DNA of 64,000 nucleotides from Phascolarctobacterium sp. (GCA_017467905.1 JAFUKD010000007.1:1-64000), one strand, 5' to 3'; positions 26,684-35,775 are shown, counted from the stretch's first letter. Program-made: numbers and translations. The notes: generated by a model not told the origin, from the letters alone.

Positions 26684-27747
26684 TGGAGAAGATACATGTT
26701 GATTTAGGAAAACATGCATATGATATAGAGATTGATGCAGGGCTTTTGCCGCAAGTTGGACCGAAGGTAGCTGCTTTGGTACCTAAGGCAAGTAGGGCTG
26801 TCATTGTTAGCGATAGCAATGTTGCACCTCTTTATGGCGCAGTTTTGCAGCAGTCTTTGACGGAAGCAGGGCTTCCTGCAACTATTGTTACTATAGAAGC
26901 GGGAGAACAGAGCAAGAATATGCAGGTGCTCAGCAATGTGTTGGAGCAGATTGCAGAAAGTGGTTTAACCCGTAGTGATGTGCTGGTAACTTTAGGTGGC
27001 GGCGTTGTAGGAGATTTGGGTGGCTTTGCTGCGGCAAGCTTTATGCGCGGCATTGCTTTTGTACAAGTACCCACATCCTTGCTGGCACAAATAGATAGCA
27101 GTGTTGGCGGCAAAGTGGCCGTAGATTTGAAGGCTGGCAAAAATTTGGCAGGTGCCTTCTACCAGCCGAAAGCAGTGTTCATTGATACAGATTTGTTGGC
27201 TACCTTGCCAGTACGCTTCCTGCATGATGGCTTGGCAGAAGCAATTAAGTATGGCTGCATTCAAGACGCTGCTCTATTTGACAAGATTGCTGCGTACAAA
27301 AATGATGCTGAGCTTTTGGCAGATATTGGCAGTGTAGTTGCAAACTGCTGCGCAATTAAGGCGCGAATTGTAGAAGAGGACGAGTTTGACACAGGCTTGC
27401 GTGGTATTTTGAATTTTGGTCATACCTTAGGTCACGCGGTAGAACAGCACTACAGCTATGGGGAATACACTCATGGCGAAGGCGTTGCCATTGGTATGTA
27501 TCAAATTACCAAACGCACGGAAGAACTTGGAATGACTCCCGTAGGTACTGCGGAAAAAATTGCTGTAGTACTGAAAAAATATAACCTTCCCATCGAAGCA
27601 GGGGTGGAAAAGGCTGCCCTCTTAGGTACGATGGCAAAGGATAAAAAGAAATCCGGTAATAGTATTACGTTGATTGTTTTAGATGAGATTGGCAATGGTA
27701 GATTGCATAAAATAAATTGGCAGGAAGTGCCAAACTATTTGGGGTAA
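26683..27747 (+). CDS. aroB: 3-dehydroquinate synthase
   Basis: Second step of the shikimate pathway, DAHP to 3-dehydroquinate, NAD+- and metal-dependent; 354 residues. Motifs: GGGVVGDLGGFAA, FVQVPTSLLAQIDSSVGGK, KNLAGAFYQP, DGLAEAIKYG, LNFGHTLGHAVE with metal-binding His, and HGEGVAIGM. Its ATG shares one base with the tyrA stop (TAATG), so translation is coupled. Confidence 0.96.
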   Translation: MEKIHVDLGKHAYDIEIDAGLLPQVGPKVAALVPKASRAVIVSDSNVAPLYGAVLQQSLTEAGLPATIVTIEAGEQSKNMQVLSNVLEQIAESGLTRSDVLVTLGGGVVGDLGGFAAASFMRGIAFVQVPTSLLAQIDSSVGGKVAVDLKAGKNLAGAFYQPKAVFIDTDLLATLPVRFLHDGLAEAIKYGCIQDAALFDKIAAYKNDAELLADIGSVVANCCAIKARIVEEDEFDTGLRGILNFGHTLGHAVEQHYSYGEYTHGEGVAIGMYQITKRTEELGMTPVGTAEKIAVVLKKYNLPIEAGVEKAALLGTMAKDKKKSGNSITLIVLDEIGNGRLHKINWQEVPNYLG

Positions 27748-27750
27748 ATT

Positions 27751-29055
27751 ATGGAAAAAATCCGTATCATTCCGACGAAGTTAAAAGGAACGGTGCTTGC
27801 ACCCTCGTCTAAGAGTATGGGGCACAGGGAAATTATCTGTGCAGGTTTGGCAGCGGGCACCAGTATTGTAGATAATATCAGTATGTCCAAGGATATTGAA
27901 GCAACCTGTCGTTGCTTACGTGCTTTGGGCGTAGTCATCGAGGAAGTGCCAAGTAAATTTGCAGGGCGTAGTGCGCTGAAGGTAATTGGTACAGGAAACT
28001 TAAAAGCAGCAGAAGCAGGCGCGGATTGTGGTGAATCCGGGTCTACTTTGCGTTTCTTTATTCCTTTGGGTGCGCTCCTGGACGCGCCCTTTACTTTTAC
28101 CGGACATGGTAAATTAGTAAGTCGTCCTTTGAATGCTTATTACGATATTTTTGCCAAGCAAGGCTTAAAATACGAAACTGCGGAAGCAGGGAATTTGCCT
28201 TTAACGGTTAATGGTCGTTTGCAGGCAGGATTGTATCAGCTTCCCGGTAATGTAAGCAGCCAATATGTAAGTGGTTTGCTTTTCGCTTTACCCTTGTTGG
28301 ACGGCGACTCTGTTATTGAAATTACTTCGGAGCTGGAATCTGCAGCTTACGTTGATATGACTTTAAGCTGTTTGGCAAAATACGGTATTGAAATTATGAA
28401 TGAGAATGATGCACACCGCCGTTATCTGGTGAAGGGTGGGCAAAAATATCAGGCTATGGATAGCAATGTTGAAGGTGACTGGTCCCAAGCTGCCTTCTGG
28501 ACTGTGGGTGGAAGCTTGGGCGAGGCAGTAACCTGTAGTGGCGTTGACTTCACTTCCCTGCAAGGTGATAAGGCAGTAGTTCCTATTATGGAAGGAATGG
28601 CTGCGGATATCTCCGTTCAAGGTACTGATGTAGTAACCATTAGCAAAACTACTAAGGCAACCGTTATTGACGGAGCTAATTGTCCGGACATTATCCCTGT
28701 GCTGACAGTGCTGGCTGCGGTAAGCGAAGGCACAACAGAAATTATCAACGCCGGTCGCCTGCGCATTAAAGAATGTGATAGGCTGGCGGCTATTACTCAA
28801 GAGTTAAACAAATTGGGAGCAGATATTACCGAGCTTCCGGAAGGTTTAATTGTAAAGGGCAAGCCCGAAGGCCTACGCGGCGGCGCAGAAGTTGATGCGT
28901 GGAATGACCATCGCATTGCCATGAGCCTGGCGATTGCAGCACAAAAATGTGCTGAGCCCTTTGTCTTGACAGGGGCAAACAGTGTGCAAAAGTCCTATCC
29001 TGAATTCTGGCAGGACTACAAACTGGTTGGCGGTAAGATTGAGGTGCTGGCATGA
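27751..29055 (+). CDS. aroA: 3-phosphoshikimate 1-carboxyvinyltransferase (EPSP synthase)
   Basis: Sixth step of the shikimate pathway, 434 residues. The N-terminal segment has SSKSMGHREIICAGLAAG, then DCGESGSTLRFFIPLGAL (the family signature LxxGxSGTxxRF region), SSQYVSGLLFALP, VEGDWSQAAFW, and later RIKECDRLAA and DAWNDHRIAMSLAIAA. The phosphoenolpyruvate-site pattern reads GESGSTLR rather than GNAGTAMR, closer to class II-like enzymes. It is three bases after aroB and overlaps aroC by four. Confidence 0.94.
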   Translation: MEKIRIIPTKLKGTVLAPSSKSMGHREIICAGLAAGTSIVDNISMSKDIEATCRCLRALGVVIEEVPSKFAGRSALKVIGTGNLKAAEAGADCGESGSTLRFFIPLGALLDAPFTFTGHGKLVSRPLNAYYDIFAKQGLKYETAEAGNLPLTVNGRLQAGLYQLPGNVSSQYVSGLLFALPLLDGDSVIEITSELESAAYVDMTLSCLAKYGIEIMNENDAHRRYLVKGGQKYQAMDSNVEGDWSQAAFWTVGGSLGEAVTCSGVDFTSLQGDKAVVPIMEGMAADISVQGTDVVTISKTTKATVIDGANCPDIIPVLTVLAAVSEGTTEIINAGRLRIKECDRLAAITQELNKLGADITELPEGLIVKGKPEGLRGGAEVDAWNDHRIAMSLAIAAQKCAEPFVLTGANSVQKSYPEFWQDYKLVGGKIEVLA

Positions 29056-30143
29056 GTGGAATTTACGGAATGAATATTAAAATGGCAATCTATGGCGAAT
29101 CCCACGGCGCTTCCATCGGTCTTGTTATTGACGGCGTGCCGCCTGGATTGCAATTAGATTTAGAAGCAATCGAAAAAGAAATGGCACGTCGCGCTCCGGG
29201 TAAGAACCAGCTTTCTACTCAACGCAAGGAGAGTGACAGCTTCGCTATTCAAAGCGGCTTCTTTGAAGGCTATACCACAGGTACCCCCCTGTGCGTGGTA
29301 ATTAAAAACAGCGACCAACATTCTAAGGACTACAGCATCTTGAAAGATAAGATGCGTCCCGGTCATGCGGATTATGCTGGCTTCGTCCGTTATCAGGGGT
29401 TTAATGATTATCGTGGCGGCGGACATTTTAGCGGTCGTCTGACTGCGCCTTTAGTTTTTATTGGTGCGGTGGCGAAGCAAGCCTTAGCGCAGCATGGCAT
29501 TTTAGTTGGTGCGCATATTCTGCAGATAGCAGATATAAAGGAAGAAAACTTTAATCCCATGGGGATTGACGATACAAAAATCGCAGAGCTGAATGCAAAA
29601 AGCTTCTGTGTAATGGATGATGCCATTGGTGAAAAAATGCAAGCTAAGATTTTAGAAGCCAAGGCAAATTTGAATAGTGTGGGCGGTATTATCGAAACAA
29701 TGGTTACTCACCTGCCTGCTGGTTTAGGTGCTCCCTATTTCGATTCTGTAGAGAGTCGTTTAAGCCACGCCCTCTTTAGTGTGCCCGCAGTAAAGGGTGT
29801 GGAATTTGGTGATGGCTTTGGCATTAGCGCACTGACCGGCGCAGAAGCCAATGACCAGCTTCATTACGAAGACGGTAAGGTTGTGGCAGAAACTAATCAC
29901 AATGGCGGCATTACTGGTGGCATTACTAATGGTATGCCTGTAATCTTCCGAGTGGCGATTAAACCCACGCCTTCCATCTCCCGCGAGCAAAGAACTATCA
30001 GCCTGCAGGAGCAGAAGGATACAACTTTAACCATCGTTGGCAGGCATGACCCCTGCATTGTGCAAAGGGCAGTACCTGTTATTGAGGCAGTAACTGCTTG
30101 GACTATATGGGATTTACTTTTAGAAGCTAAGAAATGGAATTGA
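29052..30143 (+). CDS. aroC: Chorismate synthase
   Basis: Last common step to chorismate, FMNH2-dependent anti-elimination of phosphate from EPSP; 363 residues. Motifs: YGESHGASIGLVIDGVPPG, ARRAPGKNQLSTQRKESD, RPGHADYAG, YRGGGHFSGRLTAP, GVEFGDGF and TNHNGGITGGITNGMP, RHDPCIVQRAVPV. The ATGA overlap with aroA couples translation. Confidence 0.96.
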   Translation: MSGIYGMNIKMAIYGESHGASIGLVIDGVPPGLQLDLEAIEKEMARRAPGKNQLSTQRKESDSFAIQSGFFEGYTTGTPLCVVIKNSDQHSKDYSILKDKMRPGHADYAGFVRYQGFNDYRGGGHFSGRLTAPLVFIGAVAKQALAQHGILVGAHILQIADIKEENFNPMGIDDTKIAELNAKSFCVMDDAIGEKMQAKILEAKANLNSVGGIIETMVTHLPAGLGAPYFDSVESRLSHALFSVPAVKGVEFGDGFGISALTGAEANDQLHYEDGKVVAETNHNGGITGGITNGMPVIFRVAIKPTPSISREQRTISLQEQKDTTLTIVGRHDPCIVQRAVPVIEAVTAWTIWDLLLEAKKWN

Positions 30144-30147
30144 TAGT

Positions 30148-31266
30148 ATGGCAGAATTGGATTTGAATGTTATCCGCGAAGAAATAGACAAGGTTGACAG
30201 ACAGCTTGCTGCAATTTTAGAAGCGCGTTTAGGTTTGGTAATGCAGGTTGCCGAATACAAAAAAGCAAAGGGCATGCCAGTAAAAGATAAGGCGCGAGAG
30301 GCAAAGGTTGTAGAAAAAGTAACAGGCTTCTTGGAAAATAAGGATTATGTGCCTGCTGTTGAAAGCATTATGCATAGCATTATGGACGCTGCTTGCGTAC
30401 TGGAGGAAGCAGAGCTGGCGAAAGCAAACGATAGAACCTTACAAATTGCTTGCTTTGGCGTGCCGGGGTCCTTCACCCATCAAGCTTTGGAGGATTATTT
30501 CACTGGCAAGGATTATGAGCGTCAGCACTTTAATTTGTTTGAAGAGGTTATTACTGCTGTAAGTAATGGCGCTGTGGATTACGGCGTTATTCCTATCGAG
30601 AATTCTTCCACTGGCGGCATTACCGAAGTTTACGACTTGCTGCGTAAATATGATTGCAGTATTGTTGGAGAGCGTTGCATCAAGATTGAACAGAACCTTT
30701 TGGGTTATGGCGAGGCAACCTTGAGCACTATTACTAAGGTGTACAGCCACCCCCAAGGCTTGGCGCAAAGCAAGGAGTTTTTTAGAGACCATCCCCAGAT
30801 GGAGCAAATTCCTTATTTTAGCACTTCCAAGAGTGCGGAAACTGTTGCAGAACAAAAAGATATTACTCTTGCCGCAGTTGCCGGCAAGAAGGCAGCAGAG
30901 CTGTACGGCTTGAAGATTTTGGCAGAAAACATTAACTACAATTCTAATAACTCTACCCGTTTTGCTATTATTGCTAAAAATCCGGAGAAGGTTCCCGGAG
31001 CAAATAAGATTACCATTGTGTTGGCAGTAAAGCACGAATCGGGTTCTTTGTACAAAATGTTAGGCCACCTGTATCATCGTGGCTTGAATATGGTAAATAT
31101 TGAATCTCGTCCTATGGAGGGGAAATCTTGGGAATATTTCTTCCACGTTGATTTGACAGGTAACCTTGATGACCCGGAAGTTAAGGACGGTATTGAAGAA
31201 GTAGATAAGAATTGTACCTACTTCAAGGTTTTAGGTAACTACAGGGCAGATACCCGAAAGGAATGA
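30148..31266 (+). CDS. pheA: Bifunctional chorismate mutase / prephenate dehydratase
   Basis: P-protein of 372 residues that converts chorismate to prephenate and then to phenylpyruvate. Residues 1-88 are an AroQ-type chorismate mutase (REEIDKVDRQLAAILEARLGL); 98-280 are prephenate dehydratase (PGSFTHQALEDYF, VIPIENSSTGGITEVYDLL, NNSTRFAII with the catalytic Thr); about 290-372 is an ACT domain (SGSLYKMLGHLYHRGLNMVN and ESRP) that binds Phe. Feedback by Phe is expected at the protein level in addition to the attenuator. It provides the mutase activity needed by TyrA as well. Confidence 0.95.
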   Translation: MAELDLNVIREEIDKVDRQLAAILEARLGLVMQVAEYKKAKGMPVKDKAREAKVVEKVTGFLENKDYVPAVESIMHSIMDAACVLEEAELAKANDRTLQIACFGVPGSFTHQALEDYFTGKDYERQHFNLFEEVITAVSNGAVDYGVIPIENSSTGGITEVYDLLRKYDCSIVGERCIKIEQNLLGYGEATLSTITKVYSHPQGLAQSKEFFRDHPQMEQIPYFSTSKSAETVAEQKDITLAAVAGKKAAELYGLKILAENINYNSNNSTRFAIIAKNPEKVPGANKITIVLAVKHESGSLYKMLGHLYHRGLNMVNIESRPMEGKSWEYFFHVDLTGNLDDPEVKDGIEEVDKNCTYFKVLGNYRADTRKE

Positions 31267-32084
31267 GGCTTATGCAGTATGGTTTGTTAGGCGGCAAGCT
31301 TGGTCACAGCTTGTCTCCCAAAATTCATGAACTGTTTTTTAAGTACACTGGTGTTAGCGGCACTTATAGCCTGCTGGAAACAGAACTGGAAGCTTTGCCT
31401 GAACGTGTGCAAGGAATGCGTACTACTTACGCAGGCAGTAACGTAACCATTCCACATAAAATTGACGTAATGCCTTTGTTAGATAGTATTGCTCCAGAAG
31501 CACAAGCCATTGGCGCAGTGAATACCATTAAGTTTACTCCGGAGGGTGCCTTTGGTTTTAACACTGACTACTTCGGTTTTGGTAGAATGTTGGAATACAA
31601 TGACATTGCCATCACCGGTAAAGCTGCTGTGGTTTTAGGTAGCGGCGGTGCGGCACGCGCAGTAATGAAGTATTTGGCAGATAAGGAAGCTGCGGAGATT
31701 TACCTTGTAACCCGCGAGCCTCAAAGCGTTGATAAACACTTTTTGGAAATCGCACCTAACTGTAAAGTAATTGACTACGCTACTTTGGAAGATTTGCAGG
31801 GGGATGTAATCATTAACTGCACTCCCGTAGGAATGTACCCTAAAGTAGAAGCTGCTCCCGTAAGCGCGAAGGTGTGTGCAAACTTCGAGGCAGCAGTAGA
31901 TTTGATCTATAATCCTGCAGAAACCTTGTTCTTGAAACAGGCGAAGAACGCAGGCAAGAAATACGTGAATGGTTTGTTTATGCTTGTGGCGCAGGCAGTG
32001 GCGGCGCAGGAAATTTGGCAGGGAAAAACTTACGATAGCCAGCTAATAGTAAGGATTATGACTGAATTGGAGCGTAGCATATGA
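31263..32084 (+). CDS. aroE: Shikimate dehydrogenase
   Basis: NADPH-dependent reduction of 3-dehydroshikimate, fourth step of the pathway; about 270 residues. Visible: GLLGGKLGHSLSPKIHE (shikimate-binding Ser pair), NVTIPHKIDVM with catalytic Lys, GAVNTI, NTDYFGF, VLGSGGAARAVMKYL for the cofactor, NCTPVGMYP, and GLFMLVAQAVAAQEIW. The ATG at 31263 overlaps the pheA stop; an ATG at 31272 is equally possible. It overlaps aroK by four bases. Confidence 0.93.
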   Translation: MRLMQYGLLGGKLGHSLSPKIHELFFKYTGVSGTYSLLETELEALPERVQGMRTTYAGSNVTIPHKIDVMPLLDSIAPEAQAIGAVNTIKFTPEGAFGFNTDYFGFGRMLEYNDIAITGKAAVVLGSGGAARAVMKYLADKEAAEIYLVTREPQSVDKHFLEIAPNCKVIDYATLEDLQGDVIINCTPVGMYPKVEAAPVSAKVCANFEAAVDLIYNPAETLFLKQAKNAGKKYVNGLFMLVAQAVAAQEIWQGKTYDSQLIVRIMTELERSI

Positions 32085-32581
32085 AAAATATAATTTTGAT
32101 TGGTATGCCTGGCTGTGGTAAATCAACCTTCGGTAGAAAACTGGCAGAAGAAATGCAGCGAGACTTCTTTGATGCAGATGAAGTGCTGGTAATGCGGGAG
32201 CACCGTACCATTGAAGACTTCTTTGCGGAAAGTGAAGCTGCCTTTCGGACAGCAGAGACCCGTACCCTAAAGTACCTTGCGGAGAAGGATGGCGTAATCA
32301 TTGCAACTGGCGGCGGGGCGGTGACCCGTCCTGAAAATATGGAACTGCTTTCCGAAAATGGCGTTATCGTTTTCATAGACCGCAAGCCTGAAAAAATTTA
32401 CGAAAGCATCAATGATATTGTGCGTCCGCTATTAACAGAGGATAAGCTGCGTTTGTTCAAGCTATACGAAGAACGCATTGCTCTTTATCAAAAATATGCA
32501 ACCTACATCATTGGCAACAATGGTTCTTCCGAAGAAACTGTTGAAAAATTAGTCAATTACGTTAGGGGGATAAAAGAATGA
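32081..32581 (+). CDS. aroK: Shikimate kinase
   Basis: Phosphorylates shikimate with ATP; 166 residues. P-loop GMPGCGKSTFGRKLA near the start, DADEVL with the shikimate-binding Asp, FFAESEAAFRTAETRTLKYL, ATGGGAVT (GGG motif) and VFIDRKPE. The lid arginine lies in the IVRPLL segment. ATGA overlap with aroE and with aroQ. Confidence 0.93.
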   Translation: MKNIILIGMPGCGKSTFGRKLAEEMQRDFFDADEVLVMREHRTIEDFFAESEAAFRTAETRTLKYLAEKDGVIIATGGGAVTRPENMELLSENGVIVFIDRKPEKIYESINDIVRPLLTEDKLRLFKLYEERIALYQKYATYIIGNNGSSEETVEKLVNYVRGIKE

Positions 32582-33018
32582 AAAAAATTTTAGTACTGAA
32601 TGGCCCTAACATCAATATGTTGGGCGTGCGTGAAAAGGCAATTTATGGTCGCCAAGATTTTAAAAGCCTTTGTGCTTATATCGAATCTGCTGCCGACAAG
32701 TTAGGCGTGCATGTGGATTTGGTACAGAGTAATTATGAAGGCGATATTGTTACTGCTATCCAAAATGCTTACGGCGTTTACGATGGAATCGTTATCAATC
32801 CGGCGGCGCTTACCCATTACAGTGTGGCAGTGCTTGATGCCTTGAAGGCAGTGAACATCCCTGCTATTGAAGTACACATCAGCAATATTCACGCTCGTGA
32901 GGAATTCCGCCATAAATCCGTAACTGCGGCAGGATGTATCGGACAAATCTGTGGCCTGGGCTTTGCAGGTTACGCACTGGCACTTGAAGCGTTGGCAGTT
33001 TATCAACCTGAAATTTAA
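32578..33018 (+). CDS. aroQ: Type II 3-dehydroquinate dehydratase
   Basis: Third step of the pathway (dehydroquinate to dehydroshikimate), small type II enzyme of 146 residues that forms dodecamers. Signature: LNGPNINMLGVREKAIYG, QSNYEGDIVTAI, INPAALTHYSVAVLDAL, EVHISNIHAREEFRHKS and GLGFAGYALAL. The catalytic Tyr in the lid loop (IYG) and His in EVHISN are present. It is the last gene of the operon, followed by a strong terminator, and completes a full set of seven shikimate steps. Confidence 0.95.
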   Translation: MKKILVLNGPNINMLGVREKAIYGRQDFKSLCAYIESAADKLGVHVDLVQSNYEGDIVTAIQNAYGVYDGIVINPAALTHYSVAVLDALKAVNIPAIEVHISNIHAREEFRHKSVTAAGCIGQICGLGFAGYALALEALAVYQPEI

Positions 33019-33050
33019 AAGGGTTGTGTGACGTAAAATTTAAGACTAAA

Positions 33051-33098
33051 AAGAAAACAGGATTTAACTTCGCACGAGGTTAAATCCTGTTTTCTTTT
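33051..33098. terminator. Terminator of the aromatic operon (left member of a duplicated pair)
   Basis: Long perfect stem AAGAAAACAGGATTTAAC / GTTAAATCCTGTTTTCTT with loop around CGCACG and a TTTTT tail. Nearly the same sequence recurs at 34572-34614. Confidence 0.9.
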
Positions 33099-33136
33099 TA
33101 TGATTATAAAGTTTTGTGGAAAGTTTTGTTTAATAG

Positions 33137-33173
33137 TTCGCAATTTACGCTATCGTTTCGCGATTTACGCTAT
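33137..33173 (+). promoter_or_regulatory. Direct-repeat operator candidate
   Basis: Two 17-base repeats, TTCGCAATTTACGCTAT at 33137 and TTCGCGATTTACGCTAT at 33157, start 20 bases apart, about two helical turns. They lie 55 bases upstream of the AlbA_2-type gene and could bind its own product, which has a DNA-binding C-terminus. Confidence 0.45.
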
Positions 33174-33227
33174 TGATTTCGATAGAGCAATAGTGATAAA
33201 ATTAAAATAACAGAAAGGGGGATTAAA

Positions 33228-34541
33228 ATGAAATTCCTTGAAAGCAATACTGTGGAGCTGAAAGAAATTGTAAATAATGATTTTAAGAAAGAAATAGTTG
33301 CCTTTGCAAATACTAGCGGAGGAGAAATTTTCGTTGGTGTAGATAATAAAGGTAATGTTATTGGAATAGATAATGCTGAAAAAGAAATGGAACGTATTAG
33401 CAGTATGATTAGGGATGGCATCAAACCTGACCTCATACATTTTACTACTGTGGAAACTATAGAAGTTGAAAATAAAAATATTATTCGTGTTAACGTTTCT
33501 CGTGGTGGAAAGATACCTTATCATCTGACAGACAAAGGTATGAAACCAAGCGGTGTTTACGTTAGACATGGAGTTGCTTCTGTTCCGGCAAGCGAAGAAA
33601 TGATAAGAGAGATGATTAAGCAAAATGATGGCACTACCTACGATAAGGCGCGTTCCTTGAATCAAGAGTTGACTTTTGATTTTGCAGAAAGCTTCTTTAA
33701 AAAATATGGAGTGCCTTTTGCGTATGAGAATAAACGTACCTTGGGTCTGATTGATTCGGATGGATTTTATACAAATGCAGCATTGCTCTTGTCAGACCAA
33801 TGTGAACATAGTATAAAATGCGCTATATTTAAGGGGACAGGTAAAAGTACTTTTAGGGCACGTAAAGAATTTTATGGTTCTATTTTACAGCAATTGGAAG
33901 ATGCTTATAGATATATTGATTTATCAAATAATAATCCAGCTATAATTGAAGGGCTACAAAGAATAGAACATCTTGATTATCCAAAGTCAGCTGTGCGTGA
34001 AGCTTTGCTTAATGCCATTGTTCATCGTGATTATAATTATTCTGGAAGTATCATAGTAAATATTTTTGATGATAGAATTGAATTCGTTTCACTTGGCGGT
34101 TTGGTAAAAGGTATTAGCATTGATGATATTATGCATGGGGTTTCGCAGTCGAGGAATATGATGATTGCAAATATCTTTTATCGCTTAGAACTTATAGAAA
34201 GTTATGGTACAGGTATTCAAAGAATTATTGAAAGCTATAAAGGTAAAAAGCAACCTGAATTTAAGATAGGGCAAGCTTCATTTGTAACTGTACTTCCTAA
34301 TCATAACTATTCTGCTAAGGTTGTAAGCGATAATCATTCTGTTATGTTAAGTCCTAATGAGAGCAAAGTGTTAGGTCTGTTAAATGAAAAACAAATTATT
34401 TCTCGTAAAGATGTAGAAGAATTATTAGGAACATCAAGTTTTCCTGCTAATAAAATTTTACGCTCATTAGTTAACAAAGATAAAATCCAAATGTTGGGTG
34501 TAGGCAAGTCTACAAGATATGTTTTGAAAGACAGGAGTTAG
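33228..34541 (+). CDS. AlbA_2 (AAA_4) domain ATP-binding protein with C-terminal winged helix
   Basis: Cytoplasmic 437-residue protein. Residues 1-130 are an AlbA_2 domain (ESNTVELKEI, IVAFANTSGGEIFVGVDNKGNVIG, and YVRHGVASVPAS); the middle has ALLNAIVHRDYNYSGSIIVNIFDDRIEFVSLGGL, the ATP-binding-like block typical of this family, and MANIFYRLELIESYGTGIQRI-like residues; the last 65 residues (LSPNESKVLGLLNEKQIISRKDVEELLG) look like a winged helix. Such proteins are often annotated as putative transcriptional regulators; targets are unknown. GAAAGGGGG precedes the ATG. The gene is more AT-rich than its neighbours and sits between duplicated terminators, hinting at insertion. Confidence 0.8.
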   Translation: MKFLESNTVELKEIVNNDFKKEIVAFANTSGGEIFVGVDNKGNVIGIDNAEKEMERISSMIRDGIKPDLIHFTTVETIEVENKNIIRVNVSRGGKIPYHLTDKGMKPSGVYVRHGVASVPASEEMIREMIKQNDGTTYDKARSLNQELTFDFAESFFKKYGVPFAYENKRTLGLIDSDGFYTNAALLLSDQCEHSIKCAIFKGTGKSTFRARKEFYGSILQQLEDAYRYIDLSNNNPAIIEGLQRIEHLDYPKSAVREALLNAIVHRDYNYSGSIIVNIFDDRIEFVSLGGLVKGISIDDIMHGVSQSRNMMIANIFYRLELIESYGTGIQRIIESYKGKKQPEFKIGQASFVTVLPNHNYSAKVVSDNHSVMLSPNESKVLGLLNEKQIISRKDVEELLGTSSFPANKILRSLVNKDKIQMLGVGKSTRYVLKDRS

Positions 34542-34571
34542 AATAAGTATCTAAAGATAGGGACGTAAAAC

Positions 34572-34614
34572 AAAAACAGGATTTAACTTCGTGCGAGGTT
34601 AAATCCTGTTTTCT
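34572..34614. terminator. Terminator, right member of a duplicated pair
   Basis: Same stem as 33051-33098 (AAAACAGGATTTAAC / GTTAAATCCTGTTTT), with loop CGTGCG in place of CGCACG; a GACGTAAAA motif precedes both copies. It ends the AlbA_2-type gene. Confidence 0.85.
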
Positions 34615-34643
34615 TCCATTATATATGCTTTTTGATTCGGCTC

Positions 34644-35747
34644 TTAGCCCAATTTTTTTAAGGTCATATTTACCAGAACGTCAACACCATTTTGCAAGCC
34701 TTCAATATTAAAGTGCATGTTGGGGTCGTGCAAGCCCGGTTCAGCAGCAACTCCTACGCCAAAGTAAGCAGCTTTCAGGTTGGGATATTTATTTGCGAAG
34801 TAGTGGAAGTCTTCGCCGCCGGTATTGTTCAGTACGGGCATAAGGTTTTCTGCGCCAACAACTTCTTTTATGCTTTCGGCAACCTCTGCTGTGAGCTCGT
34901 CATCTAAAACTGCGGCAGGGATTACACCGCCAGGGAAGATGATTTCTGCTTCTGCTTCGAAGGCTTCGGCAACGCAGTGTACTACTTTTTGGAAGCGTTC
35001 CAGCAGCTCGCTCATGATTTCGTTGGTTTGAGAGCGAATATCAAACATCATAGAGGTGTAGTCGGGGATGATATTGGTTGCAGTACCACCGCCATTGATG
35101 ATGGTGGGCTTGCAGCTCCAAGAGAAGTTAGGGTTCATTTTGATTGCGCCAACACTGTGGATGATGGCAGCTGCAGCTTCGATGGTGTTCACGCCAAGGT
35201 GGGGACGGGAAGCGTGAGCGCTGCGTCCGCGAAGTACAACTTTAACGAATGTGCTGGAGGAGTGTTTCACGCCAGGGGAAAGGGTGCCGAAGGGAATGTC
35301 CTGTACCGGACGGATGTGTAAGCCTAAAGCCAGGTCAACATCTTCCAAAACACCTGCGTCAATTATTCCCAAAGCGCCTTTCAAGGTTTCTTCCGCAGGT
35401 TGGAACAAGATTTTCAAAGTGCCGCGTTTGATTTTTCCTTTGAGGATGGAAGCTGCGGCAAGCAGCATAGCGCTGTGAGCATCGTGTCCGCAAGCGTGGA
35501 TGTTAACGTGTTCTCCGTTGATGATGAAAGGCAGTGCGTCCATATCTGCACGGAGCAACATAACGGGGCCTTCTTCTTCGCCCTTTTCAATGCCTACAAC
35601 GCCAGTTACGCCAACGTTACGGGTAACGTCGTAGCCTAATTTTTCTAAAGCATCTGCCAAGTAAGCAGAGGTTTTATATTCTTCCAAACCAAGTTCGGGG
35701 ATTTGGTGTAAGTCGTGATAAATTTCTTTAACATTTAAAGCGGTCAT
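34644..35747 (-). CDS. M20 family amidohydrolase / peptidase
   Basis: Di-metal hydrolase of 367 residues, M20D type. Motifs: YHDLHQIPELGLEEYKTSAYL, LLRADMDALPF, HACGHDAHSAMLLAAA with metal ligands, QPAEETLKGA with catalytic Glu, SAHASRPHLGVNTIEAAAAI, GGTATNIIPDY, and the late GGEDFHYFA. Family members cleave N-acyl amino acids, hippurate or indole-acetyl conjugates, or small peptides. AAGGAGG precedes the ATG at 35747. It is divergent from yjiH-yjiG, whose homologues in E. coli sit next to the isoaspartyl dipeptidase iadA, so a peptide-related substrate is plausible. Confidence 0.85.
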   Translation of the reverse strand: MTALNVKEIYHDLHQIPELGLEEYKTSAYLADALEKLGYDVTRNVGVTGVVGIEKGEEEGPVMLLRADMDALPFIINGEHVNIHACGHDAHSAMLLAAASILKGKIKRGTLKILFQPAEETLKGALGIIDAGVLEDVDLALGLHIRPVQDIPFGTLSPGVKHSSSTFVKVVLRGRSAHASRPHLGVNTIEAAAAIIHSVGAIKMNPNFSWSCKPTIINGGGTATNIIPDYTSMMFDIRSQTNEIMSELLERFQKVVHCVAEAFEAEAEIIFPGGVIPAAVLDDELTAEVAESIKEVVGAENLMPVLNNTGGEDFHYFANKYPNLKAAYFGVGVAAEPGLHDPNMHFNIEGLQNGVDVLVNMTLKKLG

Positions 35748-35775
35748 AGTAACCTCCTTGTAAGTATGTGCTTAA

